From assembly GCF_030704535.1 (NCBI RefSeq), contig NC_081809.1:699501-763500 (forward strand): 64,000 bases of DNA, given 5' to 3'. The translations under genes were made by a program, and so were the position numbers. Shown here piece by piece: positions 12,701 to 21,914 of the stretch. The DNA comes from Vitis vinifera (taxonomy: Eukaryota > Streptophyta > Magnoliopsida > Vitales > Vitaceae). Each line of letters opens with the position of its first letter. Position 1 is the first letter of the stretch. The notes beneath the pieces are model-generated. The model worked only from the letters and a program-made list of their open reading frames with translations, was not told where the DNA came from and did not search any database.

Positions 12701-15700
12701 ACTGTTTTTATTCCCTCCAACAAAGAAAAAATAAGATTTGAAAATTTATTATGAACTTTCTGATCAAGCATATTGAGGCATTTCCTTCTTGTGTTAAGTG
12801 AACTGATGTTTGAAAACATACTTGAAGAGGGTTAGACCATTATCTAGTACTTAGGCAGCCATTATAGTGGAGAAACTACTGTTTTTATTCCCTCCAACAA
12901 AGAAAAAATAAGATTTGAAAATTTATTATGAACTTTCTGATCAAGCATATTGAGGCATTTCCTTCTTGTGTTAAGTGAACTGATGTTTGAAAACATACTT
13001 GAAGAGGGTTAGACCATTATCTATAACTTCTCTGCTTGACATTGTTCGCAACAACAAACAGGATAGTCACTAGCCATATGCAGTGTTTTGACTTGGAATG
13101 ATTACTTTTGCACAGTGACAGGACTTAGAAAACATGTGTGAGGTTTTTTATTTTTCTTGTCTGTGTTCTTGTTGTGGTCTAGGGGAGTGGTACTTGTCCT
13201 TTATTTTATTGAACGTTTAGTGCCCTTTCTGGTTTTCTAGCCTTGCCTGTATGAGAAAAAATAATCTTAAATCTATTCTACAGCCTGGTTTATGATGTTG
13301 GTTTCAGACTGGATTTCATTTCCATATTGGTTAAATTACACCAGTCATAGGACTTTCTTTTTTTATGAATAAATAGCAATATATTAAAAAAGAAAAAAGC
13401 ACATCAAGGAAGCGCCCCAAAGTATACCGGTGGTATACAAAAGAGATTAAAGAACCCCTTAAATAGAGCCTAACCAATCTACAAAATCCACAAAGGAAGG
13501 GGGGGCAAAGTAAAAAAAAGAAAACCCTTAGCCCATGCCCAAAGATTACACAGGAAAAAATATTTATACCCTTGAACTGAATGCCCCTCATTTTCAAAAG
13601 CCCTACTGTTTCTTTCCTTCCAAACTATCTATAAAAAACACAAGGGACCTGAAAGCCACACTTTCTTCCTCTTCTTTCCCACACAAGACCCAAGTCATCC
13701 CAATAACGCCTCTCTAACTGAATATGGGAGCACCCACAACACCCCAAAAAAGGAAAAAAGTAAATTCCATAAACTTCTTGCCAGCTCACAATGCAAGAGG
13801 ATGTGATCAATAGACTCTTCCTCTAAAAGGCACAAATAACATCTGTTAGCCAAAGGAAACCCTTTCCTCTGAATACGATCCAAGGTTAAGACCTTTTTCC
13901 ACGTAGCCTCCCAAGCTAAAAAAACTCACCCTTAGAGGCACCAAAGAGTTCCAAATCCCCTAGTCTTTTTAGTTCTAAAGCCTTATAGAGAGACTTGACA
14001 GAAAATCTTCCGTCCTTTACCATTGTCCAAACTACTTAATCTTCCACATCACTATAAACCCTCCTTTCTTGTAGCCTTAAGAGAAAACGCTCCACATCGA
14101 ACACTTCCCAATTGTTAAGCCGCCTAGAGAACCTAGGAGCCCACACTCCCCCTTCAGAGTGGCTCCACACATCCTCCACCCAGGCTTCCTTAGCCAAGGA
14201 AATAGTAACTAAGGAGAGAAAAGAAATACACAAAGGATCATCTCCACATCACTTGTCCTTCCAAAATCAAACCCTCCTACCATTCCCTACAAAATAAACC
14301 ACATATTGTTGCCCATTACATCCCAAACTCTCCTAATAGCTTTCCATAGACCAACCCCAAAACTACCTCTCACATCACAAGACCGCCAACCGCCCGCTTC
14401 TTCCCCATACTTCCCACACATAACTTGCCTCCACAAGGCCTCCATCTCCACTGCAAAACACCAACTCCATTTGCATATAAGAGTCTTATTCAACAACGCC
14501 AAATTCCTCACACCCAAACCACCCTTTCGTTTATCTAAGCAAACAATAGACCAATCTACTAAATGGGGCTTCCTCTCCAGGGCCCCACCACCCTAAAAAA
14601 AATCCCTTTTGATTTGCTCCAATCTCAGACTCACACTCCTTGGCATATAAAACAGGGACATGCAGTAAATAAACATACTGGACAGAGTGCTTCGAATCAA
14701 AGTCAACCTGCCCCCTTTGGAGATATACTGTCTTTTCCAAATGGAAAGTCTTTTCCTCAACCTTTCCTTAACCTCATCCCAAACTGCCACATCCTTAAAA
14801 CGAGCACCCAAAGGAAGACCAAGTAAGAAGATGAGTGCGTGCTAAACTTGCAACCACACTCAATAGTCAATTCCTCTACATTCTCCACTCTCCCCACTAG
14901 AATGAGCTCTTTTTTGTCCAAATTCACCCTTAACCCTGACATGGCTTCAAACCACATAAGAAGTCAACTCAAGTAGGACACCTGAACAAGAGAAGGCTCA
15001 CAGAAGACTAAAGTATTATTTGCGAACAACAAGTGAGAGATCTGCACTCCCACACCTCCTCTACCACTAAACCGCCACACTGGAAAAAACCCTCATTCCC
15101 TCGCTCTCTTCAACAAGCAACTGAGAGTCTCCATGACAATCACAAAAAGGTAAGGGGATAAGGGATCCCCCTATCTCAAGCCCTGAAAACTTTGGAAGAA
15201 ACCGGAAGGGGTTCCATTAATAAAGACAGAGAAACTGGCGGTACCAATACATCACTGGATCTAGTTGATCCATTTAGCTCCAAAATCTATCATTTCCAAC
15301 AACCAAAGAAGAAAACTCCAATTTACATGGTCTTACGCCTTCTCAATAACCAGCTTACAACGGATGCCACCGCCCCCGCCTTTTTGCATCGAATCAATAG
15401 CCTCGTTCACAATCAGAGAAGCATTTAGGATTTTCCTTCCCTCCACAAAAGCATTTTGGGACTTGGAAACTATCTTTCCCACCACCTTTTTAAGCCTATT
15501 AGCTAGCACCTTTGCTAACAACTTGTAAAGGCTGCACAACAAGTTTATAGGGCTAAGGTCCTTAAGATCTTCAGCTCCCTCTTTCTTAGGAATTAAAACC
15601 AGAAAAGTGGCATTAATGCTTTTGACAAACTTGCCCCAATCATAAAAATCGTTAAAGAACCCCATAACTTCCTCTTTCAGAAAACTCCAACTAAATTGCC

Positions 15701-18700
15701 AAAACGCCATTGAGAAACCATCAAGACCAAGAGTTTTATCTCCATTGAGGTTCGAGAGAGCACCAAAAACCTCTTCCTCAGAGAAAGGAGTCTCTAACAT
15801 TGCTGCATCTTCCCCTCTAAGGACCCCAACTTGCAGCTCTTTGCATCTGGGCCTCCACTCCTTTGCTTCAGACAAAAGAGAGTGGAAAACCTTAATCACT
15901 CCTTCTTTGATGTCACACTCTTCCGTTACCCAAGTCTTTACCCAAGTCTCATTTATCTTGATCTTCACCATAGAGTTGCCTCTATTATGTGCAATAGCCA
16001 TTTTGTGGAAAAAGCCAATATTTTTGTCTCCCTCCCTCAATCATAACACTCGAAACTTTTACCTCTAAGAGGTCTTTTCCATTATCACCCACTTCTTGCA
16101 CTCCTCCAAAGCCTGCTTCCTGAGACTTTGTTCTTCTGCAAACAACACCCTTTTTCCTTTTACAGAATCCCAAAACACCATATGCTTTATGGTTGATTCC
16201 TTTCTAGCAAAGATATTTCCAAACACTTCTCTGTTCCAAGTCTTAAAGCTAGCCTTAAGCGCTCTAAGTTTTTCAAATAGAGTGAAACTAATAGACCCTT
16301 TTTGAACTGGAAACCCATCCACCAACTCTTTGACAAATCCTTAAAATCGTCTTCCTTCCACCACATATTCTCGAATCTGAATGGGAAAGGACCTTTCCTC
16401 GCTCCTTTGTCGTCCAACAAGATTAGACAGTGGTTAGAAACAAGTTTGGAAAGAAGACACTGAACTACACACTAAAATAGCACTCCCAATCCTCAGAAAC
16501 TAGAAATTAATCCAACCTCGACTGTAACTGATTATTCAAACCACCCCTCCACATGAAAGACCACCCCCCCCCCCCCCCCCCTCTCCCCCCTCTCCCCTCT
16601 CCCCTCTGCAAAGGGAGATCCCGCAATTCCAAATCCTCAATGACCTCCATGAATCTTCTCATTGCTGAAGACAATCTTGAAACTCTGTTCCTCTCGCTCG
16701 AAAATCTGACAATATTAAAATCTCCTCCTATGCACCATAGATCTTGCCACAAACCCCTAATGGTCCCCAACTCCTCCCAAAAATCTTTCCTAAGCCTCCC
16801 AACAGAAGCCATCCCTCACATTCTTAAACCGACAAGAAATCGAAAAATGGCCAATTTCCATTCCATTAAGCTCTAACACCCTACTATCCCAAAAGACGAA
16901 CACCCCCCCTTTGCCATACCCTGAGAATTAAGAGTGCCCCACTCCAAGAACTTGCCCACCCCCAAAAATTGAACCAAACTACATGACAGACTTTAGATTT
17001 TGGTTTCCTAGAGACAAACCAAATCCACTTTTTGAGCCTTGACTGTGGATTTGATAATCCTTCTTTTATCGGTATCATTTGCTCCTCTCACATTCCAAGA
17101 GAGGATTCTTAACTTCATTTACCCACAAAAATTGAACCCCCACTCTCTCGGGAAAGAGCTCTTCCACTTCCCGAACTTTTAAAATTAATGGAACACTCCA
17201 GCTTTTTAAGTTTCCTTTCAAACCTTGAGGAATCAACCTTAACCCTTTTCGACCCAGACCACTTGTCCTTCTGTTATTTCCTCAATTTCCATTTCTTGAA
17301 TAAAGCTAGAATTTCCTCCTCAAAACCCGTGGTCGGCATGCCCAAAAAGTCACTAACTTGTCCACTCCTCAATTGCCTCCGCTCCACACTCAAGCCGCCT
17401 CATTAAGTTGTCCCTTTCCTCAAGGCTCGCCTCACCTACCACAACCAGAGCCCTTTCCTCCCCAGAAGAGGTCGCCGTAGAACTCCTGTCAACCAAAACC
17501 ACATTTAGAGGACGAATACTCACATATGCTTCAACCACCTCTGTCCCCAAGCCAGAAACAAGACTACAGTCCCCTTTCGCAACCCTTTTCCGACAAGAAG
17601 GAGAAGAAGAAGAGAAACCCCGCATCCCCTGAAGCACCAAAGAATGAGAGGAACAAGAGGTGTACCTTGTCGCTTCAGCCTAGAGAGCCTCATTGGTGCT
17701 TGAAATCCAAGCCGAAGGCGACCGATCATCTCCGTCGGGACAGTCTCTACTGCACAATCACCCTCGACAAGAATCCCTAAAGGGCTAACCATCCTCCCAA
17801 AAACCTCCTCCCTAATAAAAGAAAGGCCACACCCCTGGGCCTGACCCAACCCACCATCTTCTCCAACAGCCAGCCCACTCACCCTATGGGCCTTTTGCAA
17901 CAAAGATGGCATCCCACAATTGCCCATTTTCCCACTCCAAGCCCACAATCTCCTCCAAGCAGTCCCTCCTACCAACTGAACTCTCCCTGCCACCACCTCC
18001 AAATTCTTCCCCACCTGCAACAACTTTTTGAACGCAGCAGTCCGAACTTTCACCAAAACGGCCATTCTTCCCTTTAGAGTTCAACGCATCTTCCCTACCG
18101 GCAACAGAGGTATGTCCATCTCCACAACTGTACTCGCGTGTGATCCACCACCCTTGTCACCCCTGACCTCCAACTCTGGCTACCCATTGCTGCAACTCCT
18201 CGGAACAACCTTGGAAAATTTCGGGGGGACGTGACCACAACTGGATAGAATAGCTCGAAGACCTAACCACTAGCTGCAATGAGGCGGGTAGACTTCTCCC
18301 ATTCAACCTCACTAGGATCCTAGCCCACTACAGTTGAATCGAGTTCACCGTGCCTTCATCCACTGCAACGAAACCTCCACAACAGTCCCCAACTTTAATA
18401 AAGACTTCACGGCTCCACAAATGCAAAGGAAGACCCAACACTCTCACCCACGCCTCCTTGCAAGACCCCTCCTTCACCTCACACCCAGTCTCATGTCTCC
18501 ACCTTTCCAAACTGAGAAGTCTTTCCCTGAACCTCCTAGAACCTCTGGCCAACACCCTTGCTGCCTCCATTCGATCCTCACACCAGTCATAGGAGTTGGT
18601 TTCAGATAAAACTCAAATACATTAATTTTGGGAGATAAAAATAAAAGATAAATAAGCTCAGTAAAAAATAAGTTATATGGAACATACGTTACCTGTAATG

Positions 18701-20228
18701 TGCTCCAAAGCGCTGTTTCAGACACTATTGCAGCTGTTTAACATCCTACTGCCCAGAGTTTGGGTATTAAATGTCCAGTACAATTGTAAAATACATTGCA
18801 AGGAATAAAGAGCTCCTCTTCTCCAGTGACACATTCGTCTGCGATCCTGTGTTCATTGTGGATCGGCATTTGGTGGCTGATACTCAAAATGTTCAGTTAA
18901 TCCTTGCCTTTGAACGCCACATTGGCTGGTGTCACACCCTGATGGAGATCATCATTATTTCCTCTATACTTTCCTGTTCATAACCCCTGTGAGATGTTAT
19001 ACTTGAAACAGGATGTAACTTGTAACCCAGGTGAAATGTTATACTACTTGAACAGAATGTAGCTTCTATGTTCACTGTAACTATTGGAAGAGAAAAGGTT
19101 CAATCATGTTGAGAAGATTAAGATTAATCAATTAATTATTGGTCCACTAATTGTATTTCATTTTCTTTCTTCCATTTTGTGACAGGCGACCTGGTGAAGA
19201 GAGTGATGCAGAATCATCCAGGGAAACAAGTAGTGACGGCAGTGCTGATTATGGAGTAGAAAGAGGTGCCAATAGTGTTGCTCAGGGGCCTTGGAGCCAA
19301 CAGAAACTTGCAGATGTGAATACCCAGAATATGAATAGACTCTCTCTGAGAAATAAACCCTTCATGGGTTCACCAAGTGGTGAGGGCGAGGTTTCCAACC
19401 CTCCAGGTTTACTTTTGTTTGAGTACTTGGAGCAGGATTCCCCATATGGTCGAGAACCTTTGGCTGATAAGGCAAGTTCAATATCTACTGGGAGATTCTA
19501 TATTTCCCTTGCAAAGATTTTTCATCATTATAACATATGCATCACCTTGCATCCAACAGATATCAGTTCTTGCATCTAAGTTTCCAGAACTAAGGACATA
19601 CAGAAGCTGTGATCTATTGCCTTCAAGTTGGGTTTCTGTGGCTTGGTATGTAATGTCCCTGTGGTGATTGTGATTTACTATTAAAAATGATTCTTAGTCT
19701 GAAAACCATACAATGAAATTATTAACCTTACAGTTTTTATTTGGGTACTTGATGTAGGTACCCCATTTATAGGATACCCATGGGTCCAACTCTACAGAAT
19801 CTGGACGCCTGCTTCTTAACATTTCATTCCCTGTCAACACCCTTCCAAAGTATCTCTCTTTTTCCCATCCTCTGTTTATATGTACATGTACATGTGCACA
19901 TGCATGAGCATGAATTCATCTGCTTCTGCATGCAGGTTGTGATAGAATTTCCATCTTGTTTGAGACAGGTGCAAACACTGATTGGCTGGATTTTCGTGGG
20001 TCAAGTGTTCAGGAGGTCCATGGTGCTGGCATGCCCTTCAAGCTGTCATTATCCATCCTTGGGCTTGCTTTCTACAAGTTCAAAGTTTCTGTTTGGAATC
20101 ACAATGGAGTCAATGAATGTCCAAAGGCCAATTCTCTATTGCGAGCTGCTGATAATTGGCTCAGAAGTTTGCAAGTTAATCATCCTGACTACCAGTTCTT
20201 TGTGTCCCACAATTCATATAGGAGGTGA
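743..20228 (+). CDS. DUF789 family protein (six exons, 439 aa)
   Basis: Coding exons: 743-1093, 1566-1777, 19186-19471, 19560-19645, 19758-19849 and 19936-20228. The joined frame is 1320 nt (439 residues plus TGA). The start is the first ATG in frame, in cagcaATGtct. Exon 1 is a low-complexity leader with a polyglutamine tract at residues 28-54. Exons 2-6 carry the DUF789 core with recognisable blocks: [71 protein letters not shown] and [10 protein letters not shown]. No signal peptide or membrane segment is visible. The molecular function of DUF789 proteins is not established. Intron 2 (1778-19185) is 17.4 kb and packed with LINE sequence. Intron 3 starts with GC instead of GT. All other introns are GT-AG. 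The exons are open and conserved in appearance, so the gene seems functional despite the insertions; transcript evidence would settle it. Confidence 0.87.
824..904 (+). repeat. CAG/CAA microsatellite encoding polyglutamine
   Basis: Twenty-seven codons (residues 28-54 of the DUF789 protein): sixteen Gln, then His-Gln-His, then eight Gln. The Gln codons are mostly CAG with CAA interruptions, which normally slow expansion. The tract is in frame in exon 1, so length variants of multiples of three would keep the reading frame. Confidence 0.95.
2485..3824 (-). repeat. Five tandem 268-bp copies of a LINE RT fragment
   Basis: The same anchor (aaatcttatgtctaac) recurs at 2753, 3021, 3289 and 3557, with a slightly changed first copy at 2485: a period of exactly 268 bp, five units, nearly identical to each other. 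Read on the minus strand, each unit carries the LINE reverse-transcriptase region that begins with an IPK-like block, continues through RPIS and VYKLIAKIL, and, after a frameshift, ends in a block like [10 protein letters not shown] (compare [11 protein letters not shown] in the intact element downstream). The repeat is therefore an amplified piece of a dead LINE and not a satellite of unknown origin. Confidence 0.85.
3825..4500 (-). mobile_element. Antisense LINE ORF2 remnant
   Basis: Minus-strand translations, in several frames, give blocks in LINE ORF2 order: [12 protein letters not shown] near 4380, [13 protein letters not shown] near 4300, [14 protein letters not shown] near 4040 and [16 protein letters not shown] near 3900. 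These match the linker between endonuclease and reverse transcriptase in the better-preserved LINE downstream ([30 protein letters not shown]). Stops and frameshifts are frequent. It runs directly into the fivefold 268-bp repeat, which holds the next RT segment, so both belong to one old insertion. Confidence 0.7.
4555..4570 (+). repeat. Target-site duplication, left copy, sense LINE
   Basis: aatgttgacaccatac here and aatgttgacgccatac at 11575-11590, a 16-bp pair with one mismatch, bracket the LINE. The right copy follows the poly(A) tail directly, as expected from target-primed reverse transcription. Confidence 0.88.
4662..6987 (+). pseudogene. LINE ORF1 (DUF4283 nucleic-acid-binding), frameshifted
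   Basis: The first part (4662-5999) starts at ATG after a roughly 90-bp leader and carries a highly charged N-terminus followed by a DUF4283-like domain, with the family block [16 protein letters not shown] near 5575-5625. It ends prematurely at TAA 5997. The remainder continues in other frames (6035-6592, then 6553-6987) and ends at TGA 6985-6987, overlapping the ORF2 start by four bases (ATGA). In plant L1 elements ORF1 is an RNA-binding protein; no intact CCHC knuckle was found here. A run of twelve or more G near 5330-5342 is a further error-prone site. Confidence 0.75.
6984..11372 (+). pseudogene. LINE ORF2: endonuclease-reverse transcriptase, disrupted
   Basis: Starts [12 protein letters not shown]. 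The endonuclease/exonuclease/phosphatase domain looks intact (SWNVRG, IQETK, GGDFN, DRFLVS, SDHFPI). The frame runs to 8645, where it enters the junction of a tandem duplication and stops. The second copy (8584-9402), with one extra A in an A run near 8818, reopens the correct frame, so 8823-11372 carries the linker, the RT domain ([23 protein letters not shown]) and a C-terminal zf-RVT zinc-binding segment ([18 protein letters not shown]). The catalytic FADD box reads FADN at 9873-9884. In the second copy the APGPDGF block has become APDPDGF. Activity is very unlikely. Confidence 0.9.
7766..9402 (+). repeat. 818-bp tandem duplication inside LINE ORF2
   Basis: 7766-8583 is repeated as 8584-9402. 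I saw three differences: one inserted A in a poly-A run (near 8818), one T-to-C (Ile to Thr) near 9118 and one G-to-A (Gly to Asp) near 9172. Near-identity shows the event is young compared with the element's other decay, or is an assembly artefact. The junction gctaacacagctgg shares only two or three bases between the two breakpoints, as in end-joining or replication slippage. Confidence 0.93.
11575..11590 (+). repeat. Target-site duplication, right copy, sense LINE
   Basis: aatgttgacgccatac directly after the A run; pairs with 4555-4570 with a single mismatch. Confidence 0.88.
11600..11840 (-). mobile_element. Antisense LINE RT scrap
   Basis: The minus strand translates to [15 protein letters not shown] followed by [13 protein letters not shown], which corresponds to the start of LINE reverse transcriptase ([21 protein letters not shown] in the sense element). 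It is degenerate and frameshifted downstream. It lies just outside the right target-site duplication, so the sense LINE inserted into, or beside, older LINE debris. Confidence 0.55.
11917..12113. mobile_element. Possible short hAT-like MITE
   Basis: The left end gtgggtttggtaaataca and the reverse complement of the right end (gggtgtatttggtagcaaaa) are similar and point inward, about 195 bp apart, with an AT-rich interior. Such 'gggtttggtaa' ends are typical of short plant DNA-transposon derivatives. No clear 8-bp target duplication could be defined. Confidence 0.3.
12663..13016 (+). repeat. Perfect 177-bp tandem duplication
   Basis: 12663-12839 and 12840-13016 match base for base by eye (ttatctagtacttaggcagc through agggttagacca). 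No coding content was seen. Perfect identity suggests a recent duplication or an assembly duplication. Confidence 0.92.
13338..13352 (+). repeat. Target-site duplication, antisense LINE, copy 1
   Basis: acaccagtcatagga here and at 18580-18594: a perfect 15-bp pair around the antisense LINE. This copy lies at the poly(A) (3') end of the element. Confidence 0.9.
13353..18579 (-). mobile_element. 5'-truncated antisense L1-type LINE
   Basis: A 5.2-kb element on the minus strand with an A-rich 3' end next to 13353 and a perfect 15-bp target-site duplication. Reading the minus strand: ORF1 remnants from 18570 ([14 protein letters not shown], the DUF4283 block) down to about 17350, endonuclease from about 17090, RT from 16040, and zf-RVT near 13883-13700. 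The 5' end falls inside ORF1, as expected of incomplete reverse transcription. Stops are frequent: the QETK motif has Gln to stop near 16990, EKAYD has Tyr to stop near 15330, and the FADD box reads FANN at 15015-15026. Its proteins resemble but are clearly diverged from the sense LINE, so it is a different lineage. Confidence 0.92.
15333..16040 (-). pseudogene. Antisense LINE ORF2, RT N-terminal segment
   Basis: The longest open piece of the antisense LINE. It contains [20 protein letters not shown], a [16 protein letters not shown] block, [39 protein letters not shown] and [17 protein letters not shown], and stops at the catalytic motif-A position (VIEKA then TAA in place of Tyr). Downstream motifs (GDPLSPYLF near 15160, FANN near 15020, zf-RVT near 13850-13720) lie in other frames. 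It is a fragment of one disrupted ORF2 and is not a separate gene. Confidence 0.85.
18580..18594 (+). repeat. Target-site duplication, antisense LINE, copy 2
   Basis: acaccagtcatagga, identical to 13338-13352, at the truncated 5' end of the antisense LINE. Confidence 0.9.
19472..19559 (+). other. GC-AG intron (intron 3 of the DUF789 gene)
   Basis: The exon ends GATAAG and the intron begins GCAAGT, the strong consensus of GC-AG introns. The acceptor is catccaacag|ATA. Length 88 bp. The join gives ..[17 protein letters not shown].., which keeps the frame. The nearby GT (AA|GTTC, four bases further) is a much weaker donor and would shift the frame. Confidence 0.8.
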
Positions 20229-21914
20229 GATAGAGAGAATTTTTCCTAGTCAGACTCTGTTTCGTTTTTTTAGGATGCAAAGGGATCCATACTTCTAGTT
20301 TTGGAAAAGAAGCCCATTGCACATATGCAGCAATTGTCCCCCAATGTTTTAGATTTTTGGTCAGTCATAGAGCACTGTGTCTTCACAGCCTCAGGCCTAC
20401 TATATATGCCTTTTCCTTTTATCTGGTGGCACGCCTTATGTTGGATTAAAGAAGTGCCAGAAATGCTCTACTTCTTCACATTCATGAGGGCACGGTAGGC
20501 AGAAGGATGATGGCAATGTAATAATAGTCAGTTAATGGCTGTTGAGATGTGCTGGGGAAGTGTTTTTAAGGTAAGAGGTGTGGAATATGTGATATTCCAG
20601 TGCAACTGGCAGGGCTTTCCAATGATAACCTGTATGAATGATTTTGTGAAGCTAGGAGTTAGCCTATTAAGGTTGATAAACTGAAAATATCAGCAAATGC
20701 AGCTTGTTAAGCAGAGATGGTGATGATGATGATGAAAAATTGGGGATATTTTGTATATTTGATATGTTTGTCTAATACTGTAAACTGGCAGCTTACAGAA
20801 TTTGGCTGCCTTTTTTCCCATATGCTAATGGTTGACATGTATACTATTAGTCCTTTTTAGTTTAAGGTTTGATCAACAAATTTTATCATCTTCTAGATAT
20901 TTACTTAGCCTGAGGGGAATGTGGGTGTTGTGCCCTATTTCAAAATAGTTATGTGATGTCTGGGTAGCAAAATGGGATGCTGAATGAATCATGGATTCAC
21001 AAGCTTGGGGTAGTTGTAACGGGCACAATAACAGTTGTCCACTACCACCCTTCTTGTGGTTTGTTAGACCATGTCATCAGGTTGATGTGGTTTAACGACA
21101 ATAGAATCTCTGATTTCTCTTTTATCATTTTTAAATTCAAGCAATGCCATCCCCTTCTCACGCCTTGGACTGCAATTTGGCCGTTGGGACCCAGATGGAC
21201 TTGGACCAATATTTCTCATGCACTGGGTCAACACATCATGTCCGGCCCAAATACGAGGACCCTGGTTTGACTCCCGACTTCTTTTGGCATGGCCAAGACC
21301 AAATTAGCCCAAGGCTCCAATAAATCAGGCTAAGCCAGAGGATGGGCCCGGCAGGACATGGCACCAGAAGCGTGCCACATCTCGAATACGTGGTCCAGGC
21401 CAACCAAGGGAGTGGACCTGGAATAACAGGCCTAACATAGGTTGGAAATGTGGGCGGACGTTCATGGACGAGACCAGCAGGGGCTGGAGACAAGCCCCTG
21501 AATTGGATTAACGCCCCATCAAGCAACCACCTTGTGAATACATTCATGCTTTAACGTTGTAGCAATGCCTAAGTCAAGTAAAAACAAACCAACCTTAGTT
21601 TTTAAGTCATTGTTACATGTTTTCCACTATGAACATAGAGATAGCCTAAATACAATAGGACCCAATTGCCACCACCTCTTTGTAAAATAAGTTAGTAAAA
21701 GCACCTCATTTGAGCACATAAAAGTTGGAAAACCTATTCCATCTTCTCTCTCTACATACAAATAGGGAATAATATATTGTTCCTCCCCTCCCCCCCTCCC
21801 CCACTCCCCACCCAACTATATATCCAACTTGATCACATCTTTTTCCCCTTTCTTGGAACTTATCTCCCAGTACTCAAAATACATTTGGCCGTACAAGCCA
21901 ATTATACATAACTC
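20229..21914. other. Intergenic between convergent DUF789 and Di19 genes
   Basis: It holds the 3' untranslated parts of both convergent genes. The block at about 21150-21540 is GC-richer than its surroundings and unlike either gene; it may be a transposon fragment. No credible open reading frame was found. Confidence 0.5.

Larger units (their letters stand above)
1778..19185 (+). other. Giant intron 2 of the DUF789 gene
   Basis: Donor AAG|GTGAGT at 1778 and acceptor gacag|GCG ending at 19185; both junctions restore the DUF789 frame (phase 2). At 17.4 kb it makes up almost 90 percent of the gene span. Contents in order: unique sequence, antisense LINE remnant with a fivefold 268-bp repeat (2485-4440), sense LINE (4571-11574), antisense LINE scrap (about 11600-11840), a MITE-like unit, a perfect 177-bp duplication, and an antisense LINE (13353-18579). 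The final 600 bp are unique. Confidence 0.85.

Noticed and set aside
16553-16620. Long C run with CTCCCC units inside the antisense LINE
   Set aside because: Simple-sequence expansion of a low-complexity coding remnant; no evidence of a separate element or of more than slippage.
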